In this document: positions 15,502 to 23,577 of the stretch, piece after piece | Layout: each line of letters begins with the position of its first letter | Position numbering within the stretch: position 1 is the stretch's first letter | Assembly (NCBI RefSeq): GCF_019800005.1 | Contig: NZ_JABGCL010000039.1 | Coordinates: 1-32,505, forward strand | DNA length: 32,505 nt | Reading direction: 5' to 3' | Source: Geminicoccus harenae | GTDB lineage: Bacteria > Pseudomonadota > Alphaproteobacteria > Geminicoccales > Geminicoccaceae | Notes under the pieces: model-generated | The model's database searches: none | Seen by the model: only the letters and a program-made list of their open reading frames with translations | Told to the model about the DNA's origin: nothing | Translations under genes and position numbers: made by a program

Positions 15502-18500
15502 TCAGGGGCGGGCCTGGACACGAACCTCGACCTGCTCCGTCGCCTGGCCGCAGGCGAGTCCGGTGCCATCGCTGGCGGTCAGGCGCACCGGATAGACCCC
15601 GGGCTCGGCGAACCGGTGCCGGACCTTGTCGCCGGCCAGCACGCTGCCGTCGCCCAGCTCCCAGCGGAAGGTCAAGGGCGTGCCGTCCGGGTGGCTGGAG
15701 CCGGAAGCATCCAGCAGCAGCCGGTCATGGGCGCCGCCGACGAACCCGCTGCGCTCCCCCGTGATCGCAAGCACCGGCGTGGCGTTGACCCGGACCCGGG
15801 CGACGCTCGTGGCGGCAGCACAGCGCGAGCCGGAATCATCGGTCACGGTCAGGCGCACATCGTAGAGGCCGGGCTCGGCGAAGCGGTGGCTGACTTCCGC
15901 CCCCTCGGCGGTGGACCCGTCGCCGAAGTCCCAGTGGTGGCGCACCAGCTGTCCGTCCCAGTCGACCGAGCCCCTGCCGTCGAACCGGACGTCCTCGTCC
16001 GGGCAGACCAGCCGGTCTGGCCCGGCTATCGCGCGCGGCTGGCGGTTGACCCGGAACGGCAGCACCGCCTGGGCCTGCGCGTTCTTCATGCCGCTGCCGT
16101 CGTCCACGGCCAGCGTCACCTCGTAGAGGCCAGGGGCGGCGAAACGGTGGGTGACATCGCTGCCGGCAGCCGTCGCACCGTCGCCGAAGCTCCAGGCGAA
16201 CTGGCCGAGCTGGCCGTCGCCGTCCTTCGAGCCGCCGCCACCGAAGCTCAGCGGCTCGCCGGGGCAGGCGGCGGCGGGTGCCGCGATCACCGGCTCCGGC
16301 GCGTGGTTGACCACCACCTCGGCCGTGTCGGTGGCCTGGCTGTTCGGCAGGCCAAGGTCGTCGGTCACGGTCAGGGTGACGAGGTGGCGGCCACCCTTGC
16401 GGAAGCTGTGCCGCGCGTTGATCCCGCTGGCCGTGGTGCCGTCGCCGAAGTCCCATTGATAGGCGACGATCCCGCCGTCCGGGTCGTGAGAGCCGCCGGC
16501 ATCGAACAGGATCTCCTCGGCGACCGCGGCGGTCCGATCCGGGCCGGCATCGGCCACCGGCGGCGCGTTGACGGTGATGGGGTGGCTGGCGGTGATGGTG
16601 CTGCACGCCTGGATCCCGCCCTCGGTCTCGAGCGTCAGCCGGGCCACGTAGCTGCCGGCTTTGGCGTAGCGATGCTCGACCACCGGGCCGGTGGCGGTCT
16701 CCCCGTCGCCGAACGCCCATTGCCAGCCGGTGATGCGGCCGACTGCGGTGGTGGAGGCACTGGCGTCGAAGCGCACCGCCGCACCCGCACCCATCTGGTC
16801 GGGTGCCGCGATCCGTGCCGCCGGCGCATCCACCACCCGCACCTTCATCTCGTCGGTGTTGGTGCTGGCGCACTGGCCAAGATCATCGCCGTCGATGGTC
16901 AGCATGACCCGGTACTCGCCGGGCTTGCCGAACACATGGACCGGCCGCTCGCCGCCGCCCGTGCTGCCATCGCCGAAATCCCAGGTGAAGCGGTTGACCA
17001 CCCCGTCCGCGTCGCGTGACCGCGAGCCGTCGAACATCACTTCCGACCCGGCGCAGGCGAGCTGGTCGGGCCCGGCATCCGCGATCGGCGATTCGGTGAC
17101 CCGGACCAGCACGCGGTCGGTGTGATGGTTGGCGGCAAAGCCGGAATCGTCGGAGACGGTGAGCGTCACCGGATAGGTAGCACCGGTCAGGTAGGTCTTG
17201 GTCGGGTTGACGATGTCGGCGCCGCTCCCGTCGCCGAAATCCCACCGGTAGCGGAGCACCCCGCCTTCCGGATCCTGGGAGCGGCTGGCATCGAACACCA
17301 TGATGTCGCCCGCACAGGCCTCGCGGTTGCCCCCCGCATCGGCCACGGGCGGGCGGTCGATGGTGACGGTGATCCCCGCCACCGCCCTGGCGTTGCTGAG
17401 GCCGGTGCCGTCGTCGACGGTGAGCAGCACCGGATAGACGCCGCCTTCCGCATAGGTATGAGCGACCTGGGCGCCGCCCATCGGCGGCGAGCCGTCGCCG
17501 AAGTCCCAGAGATAGACCAGGGCGTCGCCATCCGCGTCGGCGGAGAGCGAGGCATCGAACCGGACCGTGTTGTCCGAGGCGAACTGGTCCTGGCCGGCAT
17601 GGGCGACCGGCTGGTGGTTGATCCGGATGACGAGCTCGTCCTGGTCGCTACCGTTGGCGGCACCGCTGCCGTCCGTGACGGTCAGCCGGGCGCCATAGAC
17701 GCCGGGCTCGCCATAGCTGCGGGTCACTTTCGGCTCGACCGCCGGCTCCGGGGCATCGCTGAACGCCCAGCGATATCCCTCGATCCGTCCGTCCGGGTCG
17801 AACGAGTTGCCGCCGTCCAGCACGACCGGATCCCCCGGTGCCGCCAGCACGTCCGGGCCGGCCTTGGCGATCGGCCGGGCGTTGATCACGACCTTCGCCT
17901 TGTCGAAGTCGACCGCATCCGGCTGGCCGGTATCGTCCTGGACGGTGAGCTGCACGTCGTAGACGCCGGCCTTGGCGAAGCGGTGGGTGACCTCCTCGCC
18001 GGAGGCGGTACTGCCGTCCTTGAAGTCCCAAAGGTAGGCGGAGATGTCGCCGTCCGGGTCGATCGAGCCGGCGCCCGAGAAGCGCAGCTCCTGGCCGGGC
18101 GCGCCCAGCAGGTCCTGGCCGGCATCGGCGATCGGCGCCTGGTTGACCGTGACCTCCAGCGTGTCGCCGGCACTGCTGCGCAGCGTGCCGGAATCGTCGG
18201 TGACGGTGAGCCGGACCAGGTAGCGGCCGGGCGCTTGGTAGACATGGGCCGGGGCCGGGCCCGCGCCGGTGGCACCGTCGCCGAACGCCCAGAGATAGCG
18301 GACGATCCGACCGTCCGGGTCGACCGAGCCGCTGCCGTCGAAGCGGACCTCGCTCGCGGTGACGCGCTGGTCGGGGCCGGCCTCGGCCACGGGCGGGGCG
18401 TTGACCGTGACGATGAGCCGGTCGCTGGCCTGGCTGGTGGCACTGGCCGAATCGTCGGTGACGGTGAGCGTCACCTCATAAGTGCCGGGGCGGTCATAGG

Positions 18501-20361
18501 CATAGCGCACCACCTGGCCCTGGCCCCTGCCCCCGCCGCCGAAATCCCACTCATGGCGGACCAGCCGGCCATCACGGTCGGTCGAGTCGCTGCCGTCGAA
18601 GATCAGGACCTCGCCGAGTGCCGCCGAACGGCTCTCCCCCGCCACCGCCATCGGCGGGTCGTTGACCAGGACCTGCGTCGTGGCACTGGTCCGGCTGTTG
18701 GCGAGCCCGGCGGCATCCGTCACCGCCAGCATCACCGTGTAGCTGCCGGGCTCGGCATATTCGTGCTCGACCACCGGCCCGCTGGCCTGGGTGCCGTCGC
18801 CCAGGTCCCAGGTCCAGTCCTGCACCTCGCCGTCTACGTCGAACGAGCGGCTGCCGTCCAGCCGGACCGGCTCGCCCGCCGCGACGTGCCGGCCCGGGCC
18901 CGGCACCGCCACCGGCGGCGCGTTGACCTGGACCACCATCTGGTCCGTCGAGCTGTCGCAGGCACCCGGCTGGTCGTCACTGACGGTCAGGGTCACGACA
19001 TGGGTGCCGGAGCGCTCGAAGACGTGCGACGGCGTGGGCCCGTCGGCCTGAGTGCCATCCTGGAAGTCCCAGCCATAGCTCGCGATCGGACGGTCGCCCG
19101 GCTCGGAGGCCTGGCCGTCGAAGCGCACCTCGGTGCCGGGGGCCACCACCATGTCGGCGCCCGCGTCCGCGGTGGGCGGGCGCTTGACGGTCACCTCGAA
19201 CGGCAGGGCCGCACCATTGCCGACCTGGTCCGAGCCGTCCCGCACGCGCAGCACGCCCCGATAGATGCCGGGGCCGGGATAGCGGTGGACAACGGCCTCG
19301 CCCTCAGCTTCCGTGCCGTCGCCGAACGCCCAGGCGAAGTCCAGCCTGCCTCCATCCGGATCGCTGGAGCGCCCGGCATCGAAGGCGATGGCCGAGCAGT
19401 CGGCCAGCGGCGCATGGTCCACGGCCGGCAGGGGCCGCCCGTTGGGCAGTGCGGCCCTGACGGGCAGGCGCAGCGGCAGCACCCGGCCGTCCTCGTCCTG
19501 CACCGACAGGGTCAGGTCGTTGGGCATCTCCTGGCCGCCGGACAGGACCAGGGCCGCGAGACCACCCCGCTCCTCCGTGAGCAGCTCGACCGTGTCCGAT
19601 TGCCATTCGTCCTGCCCGGACGGCGTCAGCTCGACCGTGCGGTAGGTGCTGGTGAACGCGATCCGGCCTGCTGCCGCATCGAAATTGCCGATCGTGAGCC
19701 GCTCCGCATCATCCGGGACGGCGAACACCAGTTCCGTCGCGCGCTGCTGGTCGGGAATGCGCACGGTGGGTGCCTGGTCTTCGGCAAGCAGCCCTTCGGG
19801 CGGCACGTCGCGCCGGTCGCGCAGGCTGAGCGTGGCCAGAAAGCCGTTGCCGTCGTCGCCGGCGAGGCCGGTCACCTCCAGGCGGAACACGTAGCGGCCA
19901 TCGACATGGTCCCCGGCATCGGCCGCAAAGCGCGCGAGCGTGCGCCAGGCACCGTCCGCCGCGACATCCTCCCCGAGGATCGCCTCGCCCAGCAGCGTGC
20001 CGGCAGCGCCCGCTTCGTCGCCGGGTGAAGCGGCCGGCCCGGCGGCACCCTTGCCGCCATAGATCCGGTAGCGGACCTGCGTGTCCCAGCCGGACCCGTA
20101 GCGGGTGTCGTGGGCCCCGCCGGCATCGGCGTCATGGACCCGCAGGAACAGAGGCCCGGTGACGCTGTCCGGAACACTCAGGTGGATCACTTCCCGGTAG
20201 TCCTGATCGCCCTCGGCGGTGCGCGCCCCGGGGCCATAGACCACCGAGAGCGGTTCCGCCGCCGCAGCCGGGCCGGCGAGGCCGCCCGGGAAACAGAAGG
20301 GGACCAGGCACAGGGCCAAAGGCCAGGGCCGCAGCTTCGGCCACCGGGCAGCTTGCTTCAT
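15502..20361 (-). CDS. Giant exported protein with about 15 tandem PKD domains
   Basis: This 1619-residue protein has a signal peptide (ALCLVPFCFPGGLAGPAAAA) and an N-terminal beta-rich region to about residue 300. About 15 PKD-type Ig-like repeats follow, spaced 87-88 residues apart. Each carries the W-[DAE]-[FL]-x-DG core (for example YLWDFGDGS, WQWAFGDGE), then H-x-[FY] and Y-x-V-x-L-T-V-x-D. Two repeats are divergent (WDFGGGGRG and WAFSDAPEP). The first core is near residue 343 and the last near 1568, and the protein ends shortly after the last repeat with no visible sortase or membrane anchor. PKD arrays usually form extended rods for adhesion or protein-protein contacts at the cell surface. 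A GGGGAGGGG ribosome site precedes the ATG. It lies between the LysM-FecR and cyclase genes with 18-nt gaps on both sides. Confidence 0.93.
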   Translation of the reverse strand: MKQAARWPKLRPWPLALCLVPFCFPGGLAGPAAAAEPLSVVYGPGARTAEGDQDYREVIHLSVPDSVTGPLFLRVHDADAGGAHDTRYGSGWDTQVRYRIYGGKGAAGPAASPGDEAGAAGTLLGEAILGEDVAADGAWRTLARFAADAGDHVDGRYVFRLEVTGLAGDDGNGFLATLSLRDRRDVPPEGLLAEDQAPTVRIPDQQRATELVFAVPDDAERLTIGNFDAAAGRIAFTSTYRTVELTPSGQDEWQSDTVELLTEERGGLAALVLSGGQEMPNDLTLSVQDEDGRVLPLRLPVRAALPNGRPLPAVDHAPLADCSAIAFDAGRSSDPDGGRLDFAWAFGDGTEAEGEAVVHRYPGPGIYRGVLRVRDGSDQVGNGAALPFEVTVKRPPTADAGADMVVAPGTEVRFDGQASEPGDRPIASYGWDFQDGTQADGPTPSHVFERSGTHVVTLTVSDDQPGACDSSTDQMVVQVNAPPVAVPGPGRHVAAGEPVRLDGSRSFDVDGEVQDWTWDLGDGTQASGPVVEHEYAEPGSYTVMLAVTDAAGLANSRTSATTQVLVNDPPMAVAGESRSAALGEVLIFDGSDSTDRDGRLVRHEWDFGGGGRGQGQVVRYAYDRPGTYEVTLTVTDDSASATSQASDRLIVTVNAPPVAEAGPDQRVTASEVRFDGSGSVDPDGRIVRYLWAFGDGATGAGPAPAHVYQAPGRYLVRLTVTDDSGTLRSSAGDTLEVTVNQAPIADAGQDLLGAPGQELRFSGAGSIDPDGDISAYLWDFKDGSTASGEEVTHRFAKAGVYDVQLTVQDDTGQPDAVDFDKAKVVINARPIAKAGPDVLAAPGDPVVLDGGNSFDPDGRIEGYRWAFSDAPEPAVEPKVTRSYGEPGVYGARLTVTDGSGAANGSDQDELVIRINHQPVAHAGQDQFASDNTVRFDASLSADADGDALVYLWDFGDGSPPMGGAQVAHTYAEGGVYPVLLTVDDGTGLSNARAVAGITVTIDRPPVADAGGNREACAGDIMVFDASRSQDPEGGVLRYRWDFGDGSGADIVNPTKTYLTGATYPVTLTVSDDSGFAANHHTDRVLVRVTESPIADAGPDQLACAGSEVMFDGSRSRDADGVVNRFTWDFGDGSTGGGERPVHVFGKPGEYRVMLTIDGDDLGQCASTNTDEMKVRVVDAPAARIAAPDQMGAGAAVRFDASASTTAVGRITGWQWAFGDGETATGPVVEHRYAKAGSYVARLTLETEGGIQACSTITASHPITVNAPPVADAGPDRTAAVAEEILFDAGGSHDPDGGIVAYQWDFGDGTTASGINARHSFRKGGRHLVTLTVTDDLGLPNSQATDTAEVVVNHAPEPVIAAPAAACPGEPLSFGGGGSKDGDGQLGQFAWSFGDGATAAGSDVTHRFAAPGLYEVTLAVDDGSGMKNAQAQAVLPFRVNRQPRAIAGPDRLVCPDEDVRFDGRGSVDWDGQLVRHHWDFGDGSTAEGAEVSHRFAEPGLYDVRLTVTDDSGSRCAAATSVARVRVNATPVLAITGERSGFVGGAHDRLLLDASGSSHPDGTPLTFRWELGDGSVLAGDKVRHRFAEPGVYPVRLTASDGTGLACGQATEQVEVRVQARP

Positions 20362-20379
20362 GTCCCCTCCCCAACGGCC

Positions 20380-22725
20380 TCAGCGGCCCAGCGAAAACCG
20401 CGCCTTGTTGCCGGCGTAATCCTCGATCTCGACTTCCCTCAGCTCGGCCGGGCCGGCCGCGTCCGGCGGCAGCAGCACGGTGGCGGCATAGGTGCCGGGT
20501 ACGGCGCCCAGCTCCAGGAACTGGTCATACTCGACGCCCGCCACGCGCAGCCGCGCCGGGGCCAGCTGGCGCAGCCCCGAGGCGTCCTTTGCCTGGACCT
20601 CCACCCGCAGCGGCTGGCCGGGTCTCGCCCGCGGCGGGCTCACCCGGTAGCCGACCAGCTCCGGTGCCTGCTGATCGAGCCGGACCTCGACATTCGCCAC
20701 CCGGACATTGCCCACGAGATCGGTGGCCTCCAGTCGGAGCCGGTTGATCCCGGGCACCAGCGTCACGGTCTGGTCGAACGTGCCGTCGATGAGCTGGACC
20801 GGCTGGCCGTTCAGGCTCAGCGTGACCGCCCCTTCTGCCCGGCCACGCAAAGGCAGCCATTCCACCGCGGTGATGGCGGGCGGCGGCAGGTCGAGCCCGA
20901 TCGACGGCGGGTCGCGGTCGAGGCTGACGGTGATGGCTTCCCGGCTGGTGCGGCCCGAGCGCTGCACCACCTCGATGCCGTATTCGGCCGTGCCGGCGGT
21001 CACCGGCACGTTCAGGGTGAAGCGGCCGTCCTTGTCGGCATAGGTGGCCTCGCGCAGGGGCTGGCCTGCCGCCCGCAGCAGCAGCCGCGCACCGGGCAGG
21101 GTGCTGCCGGTGAGGGAGACCGGGTCCTGGCGGGTGACGAAGTGCCGGGGCGAGAGCTGCGGCAGGCCAGCGTCGAAGCGCAGCACGTCCGCCTCGTCCG
21201 GCACGAAGCGATAGGTACGCTGGCGCTCGGTGACGTTACCGGCCGGATCGGTCGCCTGAAGGCGGATCTGGCCGTTGCTTGGCGTCAGTGCCACCTCGGT
21301 GGCGAAGCTGCCGTCGCCGGCTACCGCCACCGATAGGCCATCCACCAGGAGCCGGGCACCCGGCTCGGTCTGCCCGCGCACCGGCATCGGCGAGCGGGTG
21401 AGGGTCGCATGTTCCGGCGGCTCGGTGATCACGAGGAAAGGCGGGGCCTGGTCGACCCGGACATGGAAGCGCCAAGTGGCACCGCGCTCGCCCGGCAGGC
21501 CGAACCTGTCCAGCGCGGCGACCCGCCAGTAATAGGTGCCGACCGGCAGCTCACCGGTGGCGAAGCCCGTGTCCTTGAGCCCCCAGCGGCTGAGTTGCAT
21601 CCGCTGGAAGCCCGGGTCGTGCGCCAGCTCCAGCCAGTAGCCGGCCGCCTCCTCGACCGGCGCCCAGCGCAGGCCGACATCGGCGGTGACGGTCTGGCCG
21701 TTGTCCGGGGGCGCCAGGAGGACGGCCGCGGCGCGGATCCCGACCTTGTCGCTCGGCCGCTGCCCGGCGCGCACCAGGGTCGCCTCGTTGCGGCCGAGCG
21801 CCACCTCCCGGCCATTGGCCGCGACGCGCAGCACGCCCTCGTCGTAATTGGTGAACTTGGACCCGCTGCCGTCATGGCGGACCCAGAAGCTGCGCGACTG
21901 GACATCGGTATCCACCTCCGGCACCTGCAATTCGAAGCGCTTGCGCGGGCCCTGGCCGCTCAGCAGCGCATAGAAGTCGCCCTCGACTAGGCTGACGCTG
22001 GCCTCCTCGGTGCGGCTGAGCGGGTCGGTGCGCATCCGCCGGATCACCGCCTGCGAGTTGGCGTTCAGGCGCAGCCGGCTGTTGTCGCGGAACGTGATCT
22101 GGGCGGACGAGCGCGACAGCGTCCGCACCTTCTCCTCCTCGATCAGCACCGCATCATCGGCCCGGTCCGACCAGACCAACTCCTGCGGCGTGCGGCCCTC
22201 CACCCTGCCCTCGCGATCGGTCAGCCGCGCCTCGGCCGGGCTGTCGCGCCCGGCCGCCACCAGTTGCATGGCCGCCGCCGCGGCCTGCCGCGCCTCGCCG
22301 GCAGCCTCGGCGGCACCGGCCCAGTCGCCCGCCTTGCGCCGGGCGACGCCCGCATCGTAGCTGGCGATCCCCTGCTCGATCTCGTCCGGCGCGAACAGGC
22401 GGGCACCTTCGGCCGTGGCCCGCTGGATCGCCGCCAACGCCTGGTCCAGCGCCCGGTCGGCCGCGGCGATGGCACCGGCCGGGATCACCAGCTCCATGCC
22501 CGGCTGCACGTCGGCGGGCGAGCGCAGCTCGTTGGCGCGCAGGATCTCGGTCCAGAGGTCGGGATCACCCAGCTCCGCCTGGGCGATGTCGCGCAGGCTC
22601 TGCCCGTCCTGCACCCGGATCCTGGTTTCCTGGGCACTGCCCGCCGTTGGGTTCGCCTGTGCCGCCATGACCAGGAGGCCGGCCAGCAGGCAGCGCCACG
22701 CCTGTCCTCCGCGCGTGCTAGCCAC
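20380..22725 (-). CDS. Exported LysM-FecR protein with Ig-like repeats
   Basis: This 781-residue protein starts with a signal peptide (WRCLLAGLLVMAAQANPTAGSAQ). A LysM domain follows (about 36-82, IRVQDGQSLRDIAQAELGD ending MELVIPAG), which would bind peptidoglycan. Next comes an Ala-rich helical linker with a coiled-coil look, then a FecR-type beta domain (about 193-320, FRDNSRLRLNANSQAVI, VSLVEGDFY, TDVQSRSFWVRH). A fibronectin-like segment (LRWAPVEEAAGYWLELAHD) follows, and then three or four Ig-like modules (PEHATLTRSPMPVRGQTEPG, VEWLPLRGRAEG). The start is a GTG at 22725; its ribosome site GGAAG lies unusually close, so the start is uncertain. It is the first gene of the PKD/cyclase unit and could anchor the assembly to the cell wall. 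Confidence 0.9.
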   Translation of the reverse strand: MASTRGGQAWRCLLAGLLVMAAQANPTAGSAQETRIRVQDGQSLRDIAQAELGDPDLWTEILRANELRSPADVQPGMELVIPAGAIAAADRALDQALAAIQRATAEGARLFAPDEIEQGIASYDAGVARRKAGDWAGAAEAAGEARQAAAAAMQLVAAGRDSPAEARLTDREGRVEGRTPQELVWSDRADDAVLIEEEKVRTLSRSSAQITFRDNSRLRLNANSQAVIRRMRTDPLSRTEEASVSLVEGDFYALLSGQGPRKRFELQVPEVDTDVQSRSFWVRHDGSGSKFTNYDEGVLRVAANGREVALGRNEATLVRAGQRPSDKVGIRAAAVLLAPPDNGQTVTADVGLRWAPVEEAAGYWLELAHDPGFQRMQLSRWGLKDTGFATGELPVGTYYWRVAALDRFGLPGERGATWRFHVRVDQAPPFLVITEPPEHATLTRSPMPVRGQTEPGARLLVDGLSVAVAGDGSFATEVALTPSNGQIRLQATDPAGNVTERQRTYRFVPDEADVLRFDAGLPQLSPRHFVTRQDPVSLTGSTLPGARLLLRAAGQPLREATYADKDGRFTLNVPVTAGTAEYGIEVVQRSGRTSREAITVSLDRDPPSIGLDLPPPAITAVEWLPLRGRAEGAVTLSLNGQPVQLIDGTFDQTVTLVPGINRLRLEATDLVGNVRVANVEVRLDQQAPELVGYRVSPPRARPGQPLRVEVQAKDASGLRQLAPARLRVAGVEYDQFLELGAVPGTYAATVLLPPDAAGPAELREVEIEDYAGNKARFSLGR

Positions 22726-23577
22726 CTTCCGTCATCGTGGCGGCCGCCGTCGCCGACGGCACCACTCCCCCGCTGCCTCTCCCGATCGTCACGATCTCCC
22801 GGCTTCTCGCTGTGCAGTGGCCGGATGAACCGGATCGTCACCGGTCCAAAGGAACTATCAATGATCAATCCGCGCTAATCTAGCCGCCATGGCGTTTTGC
22901 AACAAGAAACTTGCCGCCACGGGGCCAGCCGCCCGGCACCATCTGCATGCGGACCGGCCCTCCGCCGGAAGCGTGACCGGATCCATTACTGCATTACAGC
23001 CGACCATCTGGAATAATACTTCCATGGCGGCCACTCCTGGCCATGCCGGCAGGAAGACGGCCGTGGCTGCGACATCCGGCTTACTCCGGTGATCCGGCGG
23101 GCCAAAGCAACGGATCCCGGCATAAGTTCAGTCCGCTCGTCTATTTCCAGTGATCGTGTCGTTGATCGTTGCCGGGTAGTTGCCCGCAGGGCGGCATGAC
23201 GGGTCCGGGGGGTGCGACAAGTCGACCACCCGATCGATGCTGGAAGTGGTTGCCAATGGCACTGGGAGGTCCCACGCCGCAACTCCGGCGCAAGCGCAGC
23301 AAACGCTTGAACTTCGCCCTCCAACCCGGTCCAGCCCAAAGTGATTGCGTCAGCTAAGTGGCTTGGCTAGCCTCGAAGAGGCGCCTGGAGTGACTTGCCC
23401 GGGGGCTTGATTCCCCATGCAGGTCATCCAGCAGATCCAAGAAAAGCCAATATAAGAAGGAGGGAGGAAGGAAACGGGGCACAGCCCGAGGCAAGGTCTC
23501 GATGCAGCGGCCGGGCCCGGCGCGCCGATCACGGTAGTTGTTGCCTTATCAAAAGAACTTACAGGGAAGGCCTAACC
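22726..23577. other. 852-base gene-free region upstream of xoxF
   Basis: I see no convincing gene. The longest open frames (67 residues from 22889 plus strand, 117 residues from 22986 minus strand) have no recognisable motifs, and codon usage is unlike the neighbours. The base composition is less GC-rich than the flanking genes. The region must hold the divergent promoters of the LysM-FecR unit and of xoxF. A perfect 12-bp palindrome GCCGGGCCCGGC lies at 23510-23521, 56 bp before the xoxF start. An A/G-rich stretch lies at about 23445-23475. No sigma70 boxes could be assigned with confidence. Confidence 0.5.

Noticed and set aside
14104..20028. Two very long plus-strand open frames (971 and 968 codons) opposite the PKD gene
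   Set aside because: They mirror the minus-strand frame in GC-rich DNA and are rich in Val, Ala, Arg, Gly and His with no domains. The minus strand encodes clear PKD repeats with a signal peptide.
15502..20361. Tandem PKD coding repeats as a CRISPR or satellite array
   Set aside because: The periodicity of about 263 bp is explained by protein domains in an open frame; there are no short identical repeats with spacers.
22889..23092. Possible 67-residue gene upstream of xoxF
   Set aside because: No ribosome site of note, no hydrophobic or family features, and codon use unlike neighbouring genes.
22986..23339. Possible 117-residue minus-strand gene
   Set aside because: The composition looks random (many Arg, Trp, Thr) with no motif. 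A decayed gene cannot be excluded, but nothing supports a call.
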